A stretch of 64,000 bases of DNA from Symbiodinium kawagutii. Taxonomy: Eukaryota; Sar; Dinophyceae; Suessiales; Symbiodiniaceae. The notes beneath the pieces are model-generated. The model made no database searches. It worked only from the letters and a program-made list of their open reading frames with translations, and was not told the DNA's origin. Every line of letters starts with the position of its first letter. Position 1 is the first letter of the stretch. A program made the position numbers and the translations under genes. Shown one piece after another: positions 11,611 to 22,798 of this stretch. The stretch covers positions 883,458 through 947,457 of the forward strand of contig VSDK01024160.1 in NCBI GenBank assembly GCA_009767595.1, in the 5' to 3' direction.

Positions 11611-11710
11611 TGATTGCTGTCTTTATTGGTTCATCATGCCATGTGGGGTTGTTTCTTAGGTATCAAATTCGGAACCAAGGCGCCCACACTGAAAGTCACC
11701 GATGGTAGAT

Positions 11711-11757
11711 AATTTGGGTAACCCGCTGCAATAATTTGGGTAACCCGCTGCAATAAT
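11711..11757. repeat. 22-bp tandem duplication
   Basis: The unit ATAATTTGGGTAACCCGCTGCA occurs twice head to tail, followed by the first bases of a third copy. Confidence 0.9.
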
Positions 11758-11818
11758 TACATTGAATTTTCAATCATTTCCAGGACTAAAAACACCTCAA
11801 GACCCCCGTGGTTCTTAG

Positions 11819-11977
11819 TGGTCAAAAGCGCCAGGTTCTGGGGCATCCAACAGCACCACGAGGCTTAGCGCCAAGGCTGGCGGCCCCCAGCGTCAGGTGC
11901 TGGCAATCTGATCGCAGAGACTGCACGGGGCCCAACTGCAACGCCAGGGCGTGCCAGAAGATGATGATGGTGCGTGA
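11819..11977 (+). pseudogene. Possible coding remnant with in-frame TGA
   Basis: After a CTTAG, the frame reads SKAPGSGASNSTTRLSAKAG, reaches a TGA at 11909-11911, and continues in the same frame as SQRLHGAQLQRQGVPEDDDG to a TGA at 11975. Either a broken exon or two unrelated short frames. Confidence 0.25.
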
Positions 11978-11979
11978 TG

Positions 11980-13800
11980 GTGTGGTTGATTTTTATCATC
12001 CCAAATGCTTGTCGAGAGAGATGGCACCTTTGGCACCCTCGTTTGCATCATGAATTTGACAGAAGGATAATGGCCTCGGATGAAACACCCTCCATGTGTT
12101 GGCACCTGAGCACTGGCCGAGTCTCCCTTGCTGCACGACCATTTGCTGGGAGCCGAGAGCTGTCGGCATTGGGGCTGGTGCAGCTCACAGACGTTCATGC
12201 ATCCAGTGGATCCAGGTCGATGCCCATACTCGTTCCTTCAAGCTGTAGGACGAAACCCCTGATCCTTCATCCTTGATTCCATAGTTTTTAGGTTGAATTC
12301 AGCAGCTGCTATCCATGATTCCATACCTTTAGGGTGATCCAGATTAGGTGTTCAATTACCAGGGTTGCGAGCCCCGGGGCTGAGTTCTTTCCGGGGAAAT
12401 CCAGCGGTTAAGCAACCCATGGGGTCACCAGCTATGGTGAAGCACCGGTGGTGAAGCCATGAGTACCAAGGCATAGCAGGGAGAAACACTTCGAGGCGCT
12501 GAGTGGTTTGATGCGGTTTCTCAAGCGTGGATGGTAGTGACCTGGTAGTGGCGAGTGTTTCTCAACAAACTTTTTCTTTAGGAGGGGGGTGGTGGATAGG
12601 TTTTTGGGAATGTTTTAAGTGATGCGTGTTTCTCAACCGTTTTTTATTTTGAGGAGGAGGGAGTGGTGATTTTTTTTGGGGGGGAGATCAAAACTTTGGC
12701 CGGCAAGTTCCAGCAGCTGTTGCTTTTAAGTGTTGAGATTGTTGGCTGGGTGAGAAAAGCTGGAAGTGGACCGCGACCTAGCAACTGCTAAAATGCCACC
12801 ACCATCATCATCAGCACCTCCACCATCATCATCCTTCTGGACAATCATCTGGCCGGTGTTTTTAAACACTTATCATTTTCGCTAGTCATATTTTCCTTCA
12901 AGTTGGTTCACCCATTTTTGGTTGGTTGAACCACCCATTTTTACACGCTTGGTTGGTTGACAGGCATAGTTTTTACATTTGGCGGTGAAGCGCCACCAAG
13001 CAGTTCGGACAGCCAGGTGGCTGTCCTCGCTGTTTCGGCCACCGCCTTTTTGACAACGTTCGGCGTCTCAGTGGCTGGAGATGGGGCGGAGGGTCAGGGC
13101 TGTTCTCAGGGACAAGGGTTGGACAAAACTGGGGAAAAGTATGGGTAAAACGTGCGGAAAAACGATGAGACATGCAATTGATGAAGTTTTTTGTTGATGA
13201 CCTGATGTCGATTCTTGATCTCCATCCTTAGGACATAGTTGTTTTTGTTTCACCTGGTGGTTTCTCGTTTCTTTGCAGCAACTGGTTCAAATAGCTCCAT
13301 GGAAAACTTTCTCGGTGTCAGATTTTGTTGTGGGCTTGCCCGGAACTCCGTAGGCCCCCACAAGATCTACAAGCGGAATTGATTGGCTTCCAAACGTGCA
13401 CTCGCTATCCCCATGGGCTTGTCATGGACTGTTGGTAAGCAAACCCTGCTAGAAAAGCTATTGATTCTTGGCCATCACAAAGCATTGCCATGTCTATCCA
13501 CGATGTGTCCATATTAAGTCAGAAAGGAATTATCACCTTTGAGTCATTCTTATCATTGATCAAGCATGATTAGGCGTGTTTGCGGTGTAGTATTGTTGTG
13601 TTTTGATTGTACCATGCTTTCAATAGTGTTTTGATCATTTTTTACCAGAATGTATCACTGCTACCCTTTGGTAAACATACAGTACCAATGGAAACTGGCT
13701 GTGAAACATATCAATGGTGGATTCTCCAGGGAGCCGGGAGCCGATGGCTTCGGGATCTCATCGATTTCCCTTTGCGAATTGTCCAACAGTTCGAAAATTC
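11980..13800. other. Gene-poor stretch
   Basis: Mostly AT-rich and GT-rich low-complexity DNA. A frame at 12957-13148 is open but ambiguous, since a second frame over the same bases is equally protein-like. An inverted GGTTGGTTGAACCACCC motif lies at about 12900-12960. Confidence 0.4.
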
Positions 13801-13819
13801 GCGCAATTGAAAGACATGT

Positions 13820-13915
13820 TTTGTAAAATCAATTTAGGGAGCCCCAAAGCTATGGTTAGCTATAGACGGTCACAAACTATAGATGAATTTGGAGGTACCC
13901 CCATTTTGAGAAACC
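13820..13915. repeat. MITE-like element, family B, copy 2
   Basis: The right end GGTACCCCCATTTTGAGAAAC is intact. The left end is degraded (AATTTAGGGAGCCCC). Same internal arrangement as the copy at 6738. Confidence 0.65.
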
Positions 13916-13961
13916 AGCACCCTGAAAGAAACATGTAAAACACACAGAACCAACAGGTCAC

Positions 13962-14113
13962 AGTGCATAGCTTGATCCATTTCCTTGCGTTTTCATCCTT
14001 CTTCGAGGCTGATCTCCATTGTTGTGCTGGTGGCTGCTGCGGTGTTGGTGACACTGGCCTTCGAAGGCGCAGGGCTTTGCTGGCCAGTGGGGAGACTGTA
14101 GTGGCTCGGTTCG
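13962..14113 (-). CDS. Minus-strand candidate exon, basic Ser/Pro-rich
   Basis: Minus-strand frame entered through a CCACAG acceptor and left at a GT donor (…CACT|GTGACC). It encodes about 50 residues: an Ala/Ser start, LRLRRPVSPTPQQPPAQQWR, then a Lys-rich end (SASKKDENARKWIKLC). Enclosed between two family B elements. One of the few minus-strand coding signals in the window. No family recognised. Confidence 0.4.
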
Positions 14114-14159
14114 CTGTGGTTAATCGTGGTGTATGGGCTGGTTTATAATGGCTAAATTG

Positions 14160-14245
14160 GTGTTTCTCAAAATAGGGAGCCCCAAAAGGCACGGATGACT
14201 TATAATTTTCAAGAATTGTTAAAGGAGAAAAAAATCGGGGTCCAG
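14160..14245. repeat. Family B half element
   Basis: Carries the left terminal TTTCTCAAAATAGGGAGCCC but no matching right end. Either a truncated copy or the outer half of a composite with the copy at 13820. Confidence 0.5.
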
Positions 14246-14249
14246 TGAT

Positions 14250-16120
14250 GATTGCATACCGGTTATTAAATAGGGAATAATAGGGAGAAATTGATATTAA
14301 AAGTAGCGGGCTAGTCATGCCCAAATTTTGGTTCAATATTCTTCAAACCTGCTGGAAGCAGCAATAATTGGTATCTATGATTAGTAGTAAGTGATACTGG
14401 CAGTTGGTTCAAAAAGACATGCCCCAAACACAGACAACCCAACAAGCAAACAAAGGAGCAAGCTAATAAGGAAGCAGAGAAAGAGGCATGCGACTTGAGT
14501 GCTGGGTTGAACATTCAAGGGCAAAAAATACCACGCTATATACAAACAATTTTTAGCAGTAGCGTTTCATGAACCTCCCCACCCCCTTTGATTGACTTGT
14601 TGCTATTTACCATGGTCAGCGAAAAAGGACCGATGAGGATTCTGAGAAGGGAATCCATTAAAACCTTGGTTGGCCCCAGCTGCTCAAGTCCTCCACTTAG
14701 ACGTTTTGAAGCCAGAAGGCCATAGCTGGTTTCGCTGTCCTCTCCCTTCCAATGGATGAATGAATACATGGATGGCACTAGAGAGAAAGAGAGAGATGTA
14801 TGATGTAGGTTTGTACATTTTTTGTGGTGGTGATTCATGTCATGTCATCAAAGACTTGCCGGCAAAAAATGCGTCATTTATACTGAGACATGTGCAACTG
14901 CTTGCGTTGATTTAGGAAGTGAAACGACGAGAGCTTACAGACTTACAGAGTCTGAATTTGCTGGCAGGAATTGGAGATATTCTGCGACACTTCCTGACCT
15001 ACTCCTGGATGCACTGGACCAAATGGTATGCAGGGTTGCTCAGCACTTGAAATCATCAGGTTCCACTATGCTGCATGCGGCGGTGTTTTCAAATGTACCG
15101 GCCTTTATTCTACATCCAAGTGATAGATTTTGTCCATGAGCCCGGCAGTTGCCAGTAAGTTTTGTCTCAGCCCATGTGTTCTGGCCGTTTGGAATGCATC
15201 AGTGCAACAACCGAAACACGCAGCTGGGCATTGCTGCACCATTGTCACGCAAATTCGTTGGCCCAGGACCCTGCGACGCACAAACCCATCGGGAAGTGGT
15301 ATGCTTGGATTTTACACGCCAGAAAGCTCAGCGCTGCGCAGATATGCTCAGATCGCATCAGATCGATCGCGTGTTTGTCATCGCGTTATGCATCCGCACA
15401 TGTGTTGCCACGTTTTCTGTTGAGTGATGTAAGATGTATCTAACTTTTCGGTTTGACAGTAGGTCGTGAGTTGTCATTGCAAACTACCCCAAGCCATGTT
15501 AGATATGTTAGTTTATGGTTGTGACAATTCATGGCAATTTCACTTTTGGAGGGTATAGACGATGGAACATGGGCAAAGCACGATCAACACGCAAGAGAGA
15601 GATACATGGCCATGTGCACAAACAAGGTGATTAGCAGTTTGTTTGCTTTGTTAACCTGGACAGAAGCACCCCCCTTCATGATATAACATCATATCAGACT
15701 AGAACATCCGCAATACGTACATGATTTACACATTTCTTTCAAAGGTGGGAACTAGGCAGTATCACCCCTACAATAGCATATGTTTTTGTTGTTACACGAT
15801 TGACGTTTTTACCAATCAACCATTAAATATTATGTAATCAATTTTGCTACTCTTATTAGTTTTGCTGTCCGGTACTACCAGCCATTGTTCAACCATGACC
15901 ATTCGCTGTGACTGAATCCCCACCGGCCATCTTATTGTTGGTTGTCAGCCCCTGGCTGGTAACCACCATTGTTTTCAACCGCTATGACGCCAGTACCTGT
16001 GCCTATGATCAACATTGGATGGTCATCACCCGTGGTGACTACAACCAGTAACAAGACCAGCAACCCTGATCAACATTGGATGCTTACCATGTCCCATGAC
16101 TACAACCAGCAATATCCAGA
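14250..16120. other. Gene-poor stretch
   Basis: All three plus frames are open across 15130-15440, reflecting composition; none is clearly coding. No RNA gene seen. Confidence 0.4.
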
Positions 16121-16126
16121 ACCCCT

Positions 16127-16235
16127 TGGTAGATCAACCTGGCAGTGGAAAACCACCATATTTCATGCGGAAACGCTGGGAAACCAGCCAGAAAGGGTGG
16201 ATTTTCCACCATTTTAGCTTACCAAAAGGGTAACC
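16127..16235. repeat. Inverted-repeat element, family D, copy 2
   Basis: Contains CAGTGGAAAACCACCATA at the left and GGTGGATTTTCCACCATT near the right end, the family's fold-back arms, and ends near AGGGTAACCC. Confidence 0.5.
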
Positions 16236-16747
16236 CACGCCCACAACCACCGGTGCCATGCCCACAACCATCTCCGCTCAGATTCGGGACCTCCAGCTGA
16301 TCCATGGCTTCCAAGTAGTCCTTGATGCTTGGCAGCAGCGTTGGGCTGCTGGCACCCGAGCTGTTGCGGGTAAGCCCTGCAGTGGTGCGGGCTGCTGCGT
16401 ACGGCCACAGTCTTCATGAACGAAATGGTGCGCGTGATATTTTGAACCTATGTTTTGAACCTATGTTGAAAACGATGATTATTTCGATACGGCATGTTGT
16501 CAAATGGTGGCATATGTCGTGGTATTGAAATGGTGACTGTTGAAATTAATGAGAGGCTTGAGGAGGTGTGCAGTGTTCGGGACAGGGGCCGTAGGATTAC
16601 GCTGACTTCTCAAAGCCGAGCAACCGGGCCAAAAACAACTCAGCTGGTTTCCTACTGCTGCCTATTGTTACACTAGGGTTTCCTAGAGGGACACATATGT
16701 GGAGAGAGGATGGACTATAAGTCAGGACCCTGCACTTCTTTCGAAGG

Positions 16748-16840
16748 ATGCCGGCATACAGCAGTCCACAAGTTGGATCGCGTGCCAAGGATGGACAGCT
16801 ACGGGAGGACGCGGTGGTGCAGCAACCTATGACTGGTTGG
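16748..16840 (+). CDS. Weak exon candidate
   Basis: Frame reading PAYSSPQVGSRAKDGQLRED and then VVQQPMTG, hydrophilic and without low complexity. Exon limits are uncertain. Unidentified. Confidence 0.25.
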
Positions 16841-17108
16841 TGGTGTTATTTTTCATTTTCCCCATACAAATGGCTGGTTGACCAATATTTTTCAAAGGGT
16901 TTGAACATGTTTGATGCTGGCGGTGCTTGTCATTGCTTTGCAGGACGGATTTGTTAGACTCGACTTTTACATGTCAACTGAGTTCAGAGCTCAGCATGCC
17001 CGTTGCAGCAGTAAGTGGGTGCACAAAATGAGTTCTATCATTGGGCGCAGAGCGTGTCACTGAATTACATAGTCCCCATTGCAGCTTTTATTCAGTGAGT
17101 TGTGAAAG

Positions 17109-17306
17109 CATGGTTTGGACATGGTTGCTTCTGAACGCTGCTGCCTCCGAGTTCTTACAACGTGGTCAGCACACGAGCAGTACCTGTTCGGAGCCCCAGG
17201 AACAGGTGTCTTGCAAAGACTTGCAGCAATGGAACCAGTTCTGAAAATTGCGATGGCTGACGACTGCGAACTTGCACTGCTTTTGTTGCACGCATCTATG
17301 CATGAA
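17109..17306 (+). CDS. Internal exon of an unidentified protein
   Basis: Bounded by an AG acceptor (GAAAG|C) and a GTATGT donor, exactly 66 codons, phase 0 at both ends. The sequence is well mixed with amphipathic helices (VLTTWSAHEQYLFGAPGTGV, then DDCELALLLLHASMHE). The GAPGTG stretch resembles a small glycine loop, but a full nucleotide-binding motif is not present. Flanking exons were not found. Confidence 0.45.
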
Positions 17307-17756
17307 GTATGTGCCTAAGATGAACAATGTATGCACATTTGTTTACAAACTTAGGAAAACCTTACAAACTTACTTGGATAGTGGGGACCAGTCATCATCA
17401 ACATCATCATGAATCATGATCGTTAGCCATTGTCCCTTGAAAGTTCTGTGATGTTTTATTGGTGCTGTGAGCAACAAACCGACCCATGTCTCAAACGTGT
17501 GCATGCGTTCGCTTCTCTAGTTTGCTGTCCTTTGTTCGAGGTTCGAGCGTTCACGCAGAAGAGCATGCATCCCTTTGAAGGGGACAATGCGGGGAAGCAT
17601 AGCAGGCATAGCAAGATCGGAAATCACAGGTCAGGTCAGAGCCGTGGTAGCTTGGGAAGCTTGCATGGGAAGATCTGGCAATAGACCCTGTGGGAATCGA
17701 TGGCCTGGAAGTTAAGAAATGTCATGGTTAGCAGCGAAAAAATCCGGTAAATCATT

Positions 17757-17833
17757 CATCAATGGTGGATTTTCCATGCAGCAAAAGGTCAGTCAATCTA
17801 CTGGAGGGTAACTTTCAAATCTCTCAAGCCTCC
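17757..17833. repeat. Inverted-repeat element, family D, copy 3 (partial)
   Basis: ATGGTGGATTTTCCATGC and GGAGGGTAAC mark a right end. It is next to an inverted CTACTGGAGG…CCTCCAGTAG pair (about 17798-17840). Confidence 0.45.
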
Positions 17834-18613
17834 AGTAGATGGAAACTTGAAAACTGCACTAATCTTTGACTCAGATTTGCTTGAACATCATCGACTGGCG
17901 CTCGGTGATGTGGATAGATGTGCAGATCTCAGGGTGGCAGTGAATTGGTGGGAAACGATGAGGTTGGTTAAGGATTTTCCAGCAAAGGTGTGGTATGATG
18001 GGGCTGTGACATACCCATATAGGAAATTAGGATTTCTATAACGACCAGGCAATGGTGGACAATATGTTAAACCTATGGTTGATTGATCCCTGCGGAGAGA
18101 CGGGTACATAACAACAGTGCAAGGATGTTCATTGAAGAAGACGACCATTTTGTCGTGATTGTCCTGTACGGTGCACTGTGAGACAAGCAAAGCCTTAAAT
18201 GGTTGGTTCTCTGAGTCATCGTACGGAATGATGGTTTGGGAACACTGCAGATATGCATGTTTTCTGAATTTTTCTGATAGATTTATGATATTTAAAATTG
18301 TAGCAGTTTACATGCATGATGTTCGCCACATTTCGCCACAAGGTTTCGGCATTTTTGCAATATGTTTGCATGACAATTTGCATTACCCCACGTATTATTT
18401 TATTTTAGTTTGGCTTTCAAGTCCGCACAGTGTTGCAAGCACGTAGGTTCGCACTTGCAATCAAATCATTTGCGCGCATGCAAAGACAAATGTGTGCATT
18501 TGAAAGGGTGAGAGTAGACTCTCCATGGTACGTATTGGTTCCCGCACTTCAGAACAAGTAGTGCCATGATGCACTGGAGACGATTTGGGACGATCATGTC
18601 TACCTATGACAGG

Positions 18614-18728
18614 TACCCTCTGGTCAACTAACATAGCAATGGAATATCCACCAATTATCAATGTTTTCCCAGGGTTTCTCTATAATTAAAACATGGTGAT
18701 TTTCCATTGCTATGTTAACCAGAGTGTA
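18614..18728. repeat. Family D element with long fold-back arms, copy 4
   Basis: The clearest copy: left arm TACCCTCTGGTCAACTAACA continuing into TAGCAATGGAATATCCACC, right arm GGTGATTTTCCATTGCTATG continuing into TTAACCAGAGTGTA. The arms pair over roughly 35 bp with few mismatches around a 45-bp centre. Confidence 0.75.
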
Positions 18729-18899
18729 TGGCTTCCAGAAAATTGCTCATGTGAAAAATCGCGGGTTTTCCCCATGTTTTCCCATGCGCCCATGTGATCA
18801 CAACCGGTGGCCTGGAGCCCTGCCCCAGCTGGAGGTGATGTACCAGGCCACCACAGGAGCGCACACGCAGCGGGCTTGGGAGCTCAGCGAGCTGGTGGA

Positions 18900-19260
18900 T
18901 GATGGTGGTTAGGAATGGTTAAGAATGGTTAATGATAGATACAAGTAGGGGATAATAGGCAACAATATGATGTATTTTTGGTTGAAAAAATGGTTACTAA
19001 TTGGTTTTCCATGCTTTACTATAACATGTTGGTGGTTAGAATGGTTAATGATGGTTATGATGATGTTGGTATAGGGGATCATAGTAGGGGATCGTAGTAG
19101 GGAATGATAATGTTGGTTGGTATGGGTGTTCGATAGTGGTGGTCGGTAGTGGTGCTTGATAATGGCGGTTCATGGGGCAGAGAGCGCGACAGCGAGAAAG
19201 TGGTGGGTAATAATGCGTCATAATGGTTGGAACGGTAGACGATGGTTGATGGTGATGCTT
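18900..19260. repeat. GGTTAATGAT-type degenerate tandem tract
   Basis: Imperfect repeats of TGGTTAATGATGG and TAGGGGATCATAG with no coding signal. Confidence 0.6.
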
Positions 19261-20225
19261 AATGTTGCACTAATCACCTTGATTTACATCTTGTTTTAGT
19301 TAGAGTTGGTAAATCATGTTCAGCTGTAAATTACTGTTAGGACATGACATGCTGTAGTATTTGCTGCCATCTGGTAAACTAACCTGGAAGTCGAAAAATC
19401 GGCAAGGTTGTAATGTTTGACTTCCAATGGGAGTGCGTTACTGAAGGGTACTCCCTGAAGATCAGGTGGCGGGCGCCATTTGGGATCCTTGGACCAAGAA
19501 GTTGCTGCAGAAGTGCCGACGCCGAGCTCCACGGTGGAAGGGTGGCAGTGAGCCCAGTGGCACGGCGATGGTTGACATGAGCAGAACTACCACGTCTAAA
19601 GCTATGATGATCCATGATGATTCACTACTTGGCATGGTTGAATTACCAAATAAATGTATCATATGTATTTGTATCGATGGTGCTCTTTTTTGGGGGATGA
19701 TGTTTTTTCCGCTTCCTTTCCTCCATATTAAGATCGGTTGCCAAAAAAAAACACATGAATAGATTTATGCACAGGGCACAAGTTGGCTTATAGTCAAGAA
19801 TCGCCCGACAGGGTGATACAACAGTTTTAATCGGTGATATAAGTGTGATTGATGATTTTGGGCTGAGACAACAGTATATTAGAATCAGTAAGCATCAGAA
19901 CGCCTGCTTGTTTTTTGCGGTTGCCCCAGTCAATTGTGATCTGGGAAGCGGTGCCAGATGACACTTGGCGGACCGTTGCATCAACTGTTGCGCGGCTTTC
20001 GGGAGCAAGCCAGGGACATGCTTCATTGGGGGTGAAACCATCAGACAGAAGATCACCCGGAGATTCCAACAGATATTCTTGTGGATGGCTTCAACCCCCA
20101 TGATTACCTACGATGGACCATACCTGGAAATGATTATCTAAGTGACTCATGGTGGATGACCCGATGATGACCCCATCAAGTCATGGGATTTCAGGTGGCG
20201 GCATCAGGTGGCCTCGGCGTCGCAG

Positions 20226-20427
20226 GTGCTTTCGCAACGTGGAGGTGTGCGACCCTCACATTGGCACAGATCATGGTCTCACAAGTTGGGGTGCCACAGA
20301 TGGCGGTGCTCAAGTGGATGCTCTCCCTGGGGCTAAGAATGGCCCCCTGCTGCCACAAATGCCTAGTGAGATCTTGTGTCATAAGACACTTGTACTTGCA
20401 GAATGTACTGTGCCAAGCATTTGCTGA
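20226..20427 (+). CDS. Candidate terminal exon, unidentified
   Basis: Starts after a GTCGCAG acceptor and runs about 67 codons to a TGA. The sequence is protein-like: NVEVCDPHIGTDHGLTSWG, then GGAQVDALPGAKNGPLLPQM and a Cys-containing tail. The two other plus frames are open in part, but this one has the most natural composition. No family recognised. Confidence 0.4.
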
Positions 20428-21050
20428 TCATGACGGACAGCTCTTGACCATGATCTATGTGTATCAATTGTCAACCATTCTTGACCATCAGCAGACATGG
20501 TGTCGTGTATCATGATCTCTCGTTTTTGGGATGGTTAAGGTGCCTCCATTTGTGATTCTATTTGAATTGGCAAGCAGATGCAGTGGGAGGGGCTTGAGCA
20601 TGGTAGCCGGTAGCCTTGCCCAAACATACATTCATAGCGCTTTATCTATGATATCGCATACTGTATTGGGTTGACTTAGGGGAACCACGTGCCAGTTCTG
20701 ATTGAGTTTGAAGGGACACAGACACAATCGGTTTCGGATATTCTTTGGCAACCCATGTGCAAACACTTCAGCCGTATGCCAGCCATATCAGCCGAGCGGC
20801 GGTGTTTGGACCCCATGATTCGTGCACCACCAGGGCCACGAATCAACCAGTTTGTTTGACCGACAAAAAGTGACCAAACAACACCTCCATGTTTGTTGCA
20901 TTCATTCCAAATCTGATCATCAATGAATATATACTGTCGGGGGTTAATCATGTTGAAGAATGGTTGGTAACGCTTGCAGTGCTTGAACATGGTTTATCAG
21001 CCTTAACGCAGTTGATCCCTGTTGACAATGCTTCATCGCCCTTAACGCAG

Positions 21051-21170
21051 CTTTCCGGTTTTGGCCACCGTAGCCCAGGCGGAGGCAGAATGAAGTTGTG
21101 GGACTTCCAGGTGCTCCCGGCACCAACAGTTGCTAGAAGGTCCCAGAAAAAGGCTCCAACCAGAGGATAG
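21051..21170 (+). CDS. Candidate terminal exon, basic C-terminus
   Basis: Entered after the AG of TTAACGCAG and ending at a TAG. It reads SGFGHRSPGGGRMKLWDFQV and closes with a basic tail (ARRSQKKAPTRG), typical of a protein C-terminus. The string CTTAACGCAG also occurs 40 bp upstream, so two equivalent acceptors exist. Confidence 0.4.
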   Translation, partial: LSGFGHRSPGGGRMKLWDFQVLPAPTVARRSQKKAPTRG

Positions 21171-21319
21171 TTGTACTACATGGTACTACTGCACTTGGGA
21201 AACTTGGGATCTATTGAGCTGGAAATTTTCGATCTTTGAGCAGCTGCATTACAGAAACAAGTAATTTTTAGCCTCAAAAAGCCCGCGGTGCAACAAGGGA
21301 ACAACCTGATGTTTGGCCC

Positions 21320-21400
21320 TACGCTTCCACTTACCATTACACTATAGTAGGTAACCAGTGAACCCTTGTTGTAACGGGGGTGTACCTGGTAATAGTAAAA
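21320..21400. repeat. Inverted-repeat element, family C, copy 3
   Basis: Left end CTACGCTTCCACTTACCATT, then AGTAGGTAACCAGTG. The right arm reads TACCTGGTAATAGTAAAA. Confidence 0.5.
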
Positions 21401-21707
21401 ACCCCCCCCGCCTTTCTTTCAATACCCCCAAAATAAACTATATATAAAATCACTTGGAGGGATCCTAAATGTTTTAAATTGACGAATAAGGACTTCAGTT
21501 GGCAGGAAATCCGGAATCTATTTTAGTATTGCTAAATGAATTCAGAACAGGGTTCAGGACATCTTTTCCACCAAATTTGGTGACCCCAAAATTTTGCGCG
21601 TACTTTACCGAGGGGGGTTAATTATTGCAAACCGGGGTTGGGCGTACTTTATTGCGAGGGGGTTCCTTAATACTAGTTTAACATTACGCACTATATCTAG
21701 TGGTAAG

Positions 21708-21895
21708 TGGAAGCTGCTTGGGTCGCCCACAGGCGAGTTCATCAGCCTCAGGATTTGGTGGACACCAACGGCATTCCCAGGGAGGGCCATTACATTGAGC
21801 GCCTCGGCGCGACGATGGCAGCCGATGTTTCCACCTATTGTAGCGAGCTGCCAACATGGAGCTGGGTCAATACCAACCAACACATCGCTAGGTGA
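21708..21895 (+). CDS. Candidate terminal exon, unidentified
   Basis: After a GTAAG acceptor, 62 codons to a TAG with a well-mixed sequence (VDTNGIPREGHYIERLGATM, ADVSTYCSELPTWSW). GC-rich third positions support coding. A second frame is open but less natural. Function unknown. Confidence 0.42.
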
Positions 21896-22344
21896 TCCAA
21901 AACCAGACTGGCGCCTGGTCATTTATGGGACTCATTATTATATGCCTATAATAATATTTCAAGAGTTGTTGGAGAACAATCGCATGTTTGCAACCAATTG
22001 TCATGGTTGAGTTGGTTTGAATTCTGGTGTTATGTGATTGATTGATATCTATATTCATCGGTTTTGGCTCTGGGTTAGAGTCATGTCAAAGCAGTGCTTG
22101 ATGAATGGCCATGAACAGCCGCTTGGAGAAGCTTGGAATCTCGATGGCTCCTTGGCGTGAAGTGATGGACATGTTTGACGCAGGAAATACGACCATTTCC
22201 TCTGAGAACGGGCTCCGAAGGCAAGACTTGGCACATCCACTAGCCATGATATGATCAGAGAGAACTTGCCTAACATGCAGGATCTCCAAATGATCTCTAC
22301 CCTGATGATATGGTCAGATCATCAGCCTCCATGCATGTGAGTGT

Positions 22345-22365
22345 GTGTGTGTGTATGTGTGTCAA
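22345..22365. repeat. (TG)n microsatellite
   Basis: Alternating TG run. Comparable short runs occur at 6265, 29358, 40733 and 57825. Confidence 0.8.
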
Positions 22366-22798
22366 CCCATCCAACCTGTTGGATTCTTAGTTGTCTTAAG
22401 CACAGGAACCGTCTCAAGTGCATGTTTGCCCTGTCATGCACCCGCTCGCCACCCTAGGCAGCGAGTGAACTTGAGCCCCAACAATGGGTTTGCAGCTCAG
22501 CAATGTCACATGCAGCTGTACGAGGAAAACAGTGCTGGACTGATGAGTGCATCAAGGAATCTAAGTGATCAACAGGAAATGGGACATGTATACACCCATG
22601 CTCACCCATGCGTATGCATGCATGTCCGTTCATTGGTGCACATTAATACCAGGATCCCCGCATAGAGGTTTATTTTGGGCGGTGGGCGGTGAGACTTAAT
22701 TTTGGATGGTGCAACATGACCAAAACTTGGGGTGTCTTCATTGAAACAGACGGCAACCCCATCCCAAATGAATGCCACACGACCGCAGCACATTGGTC

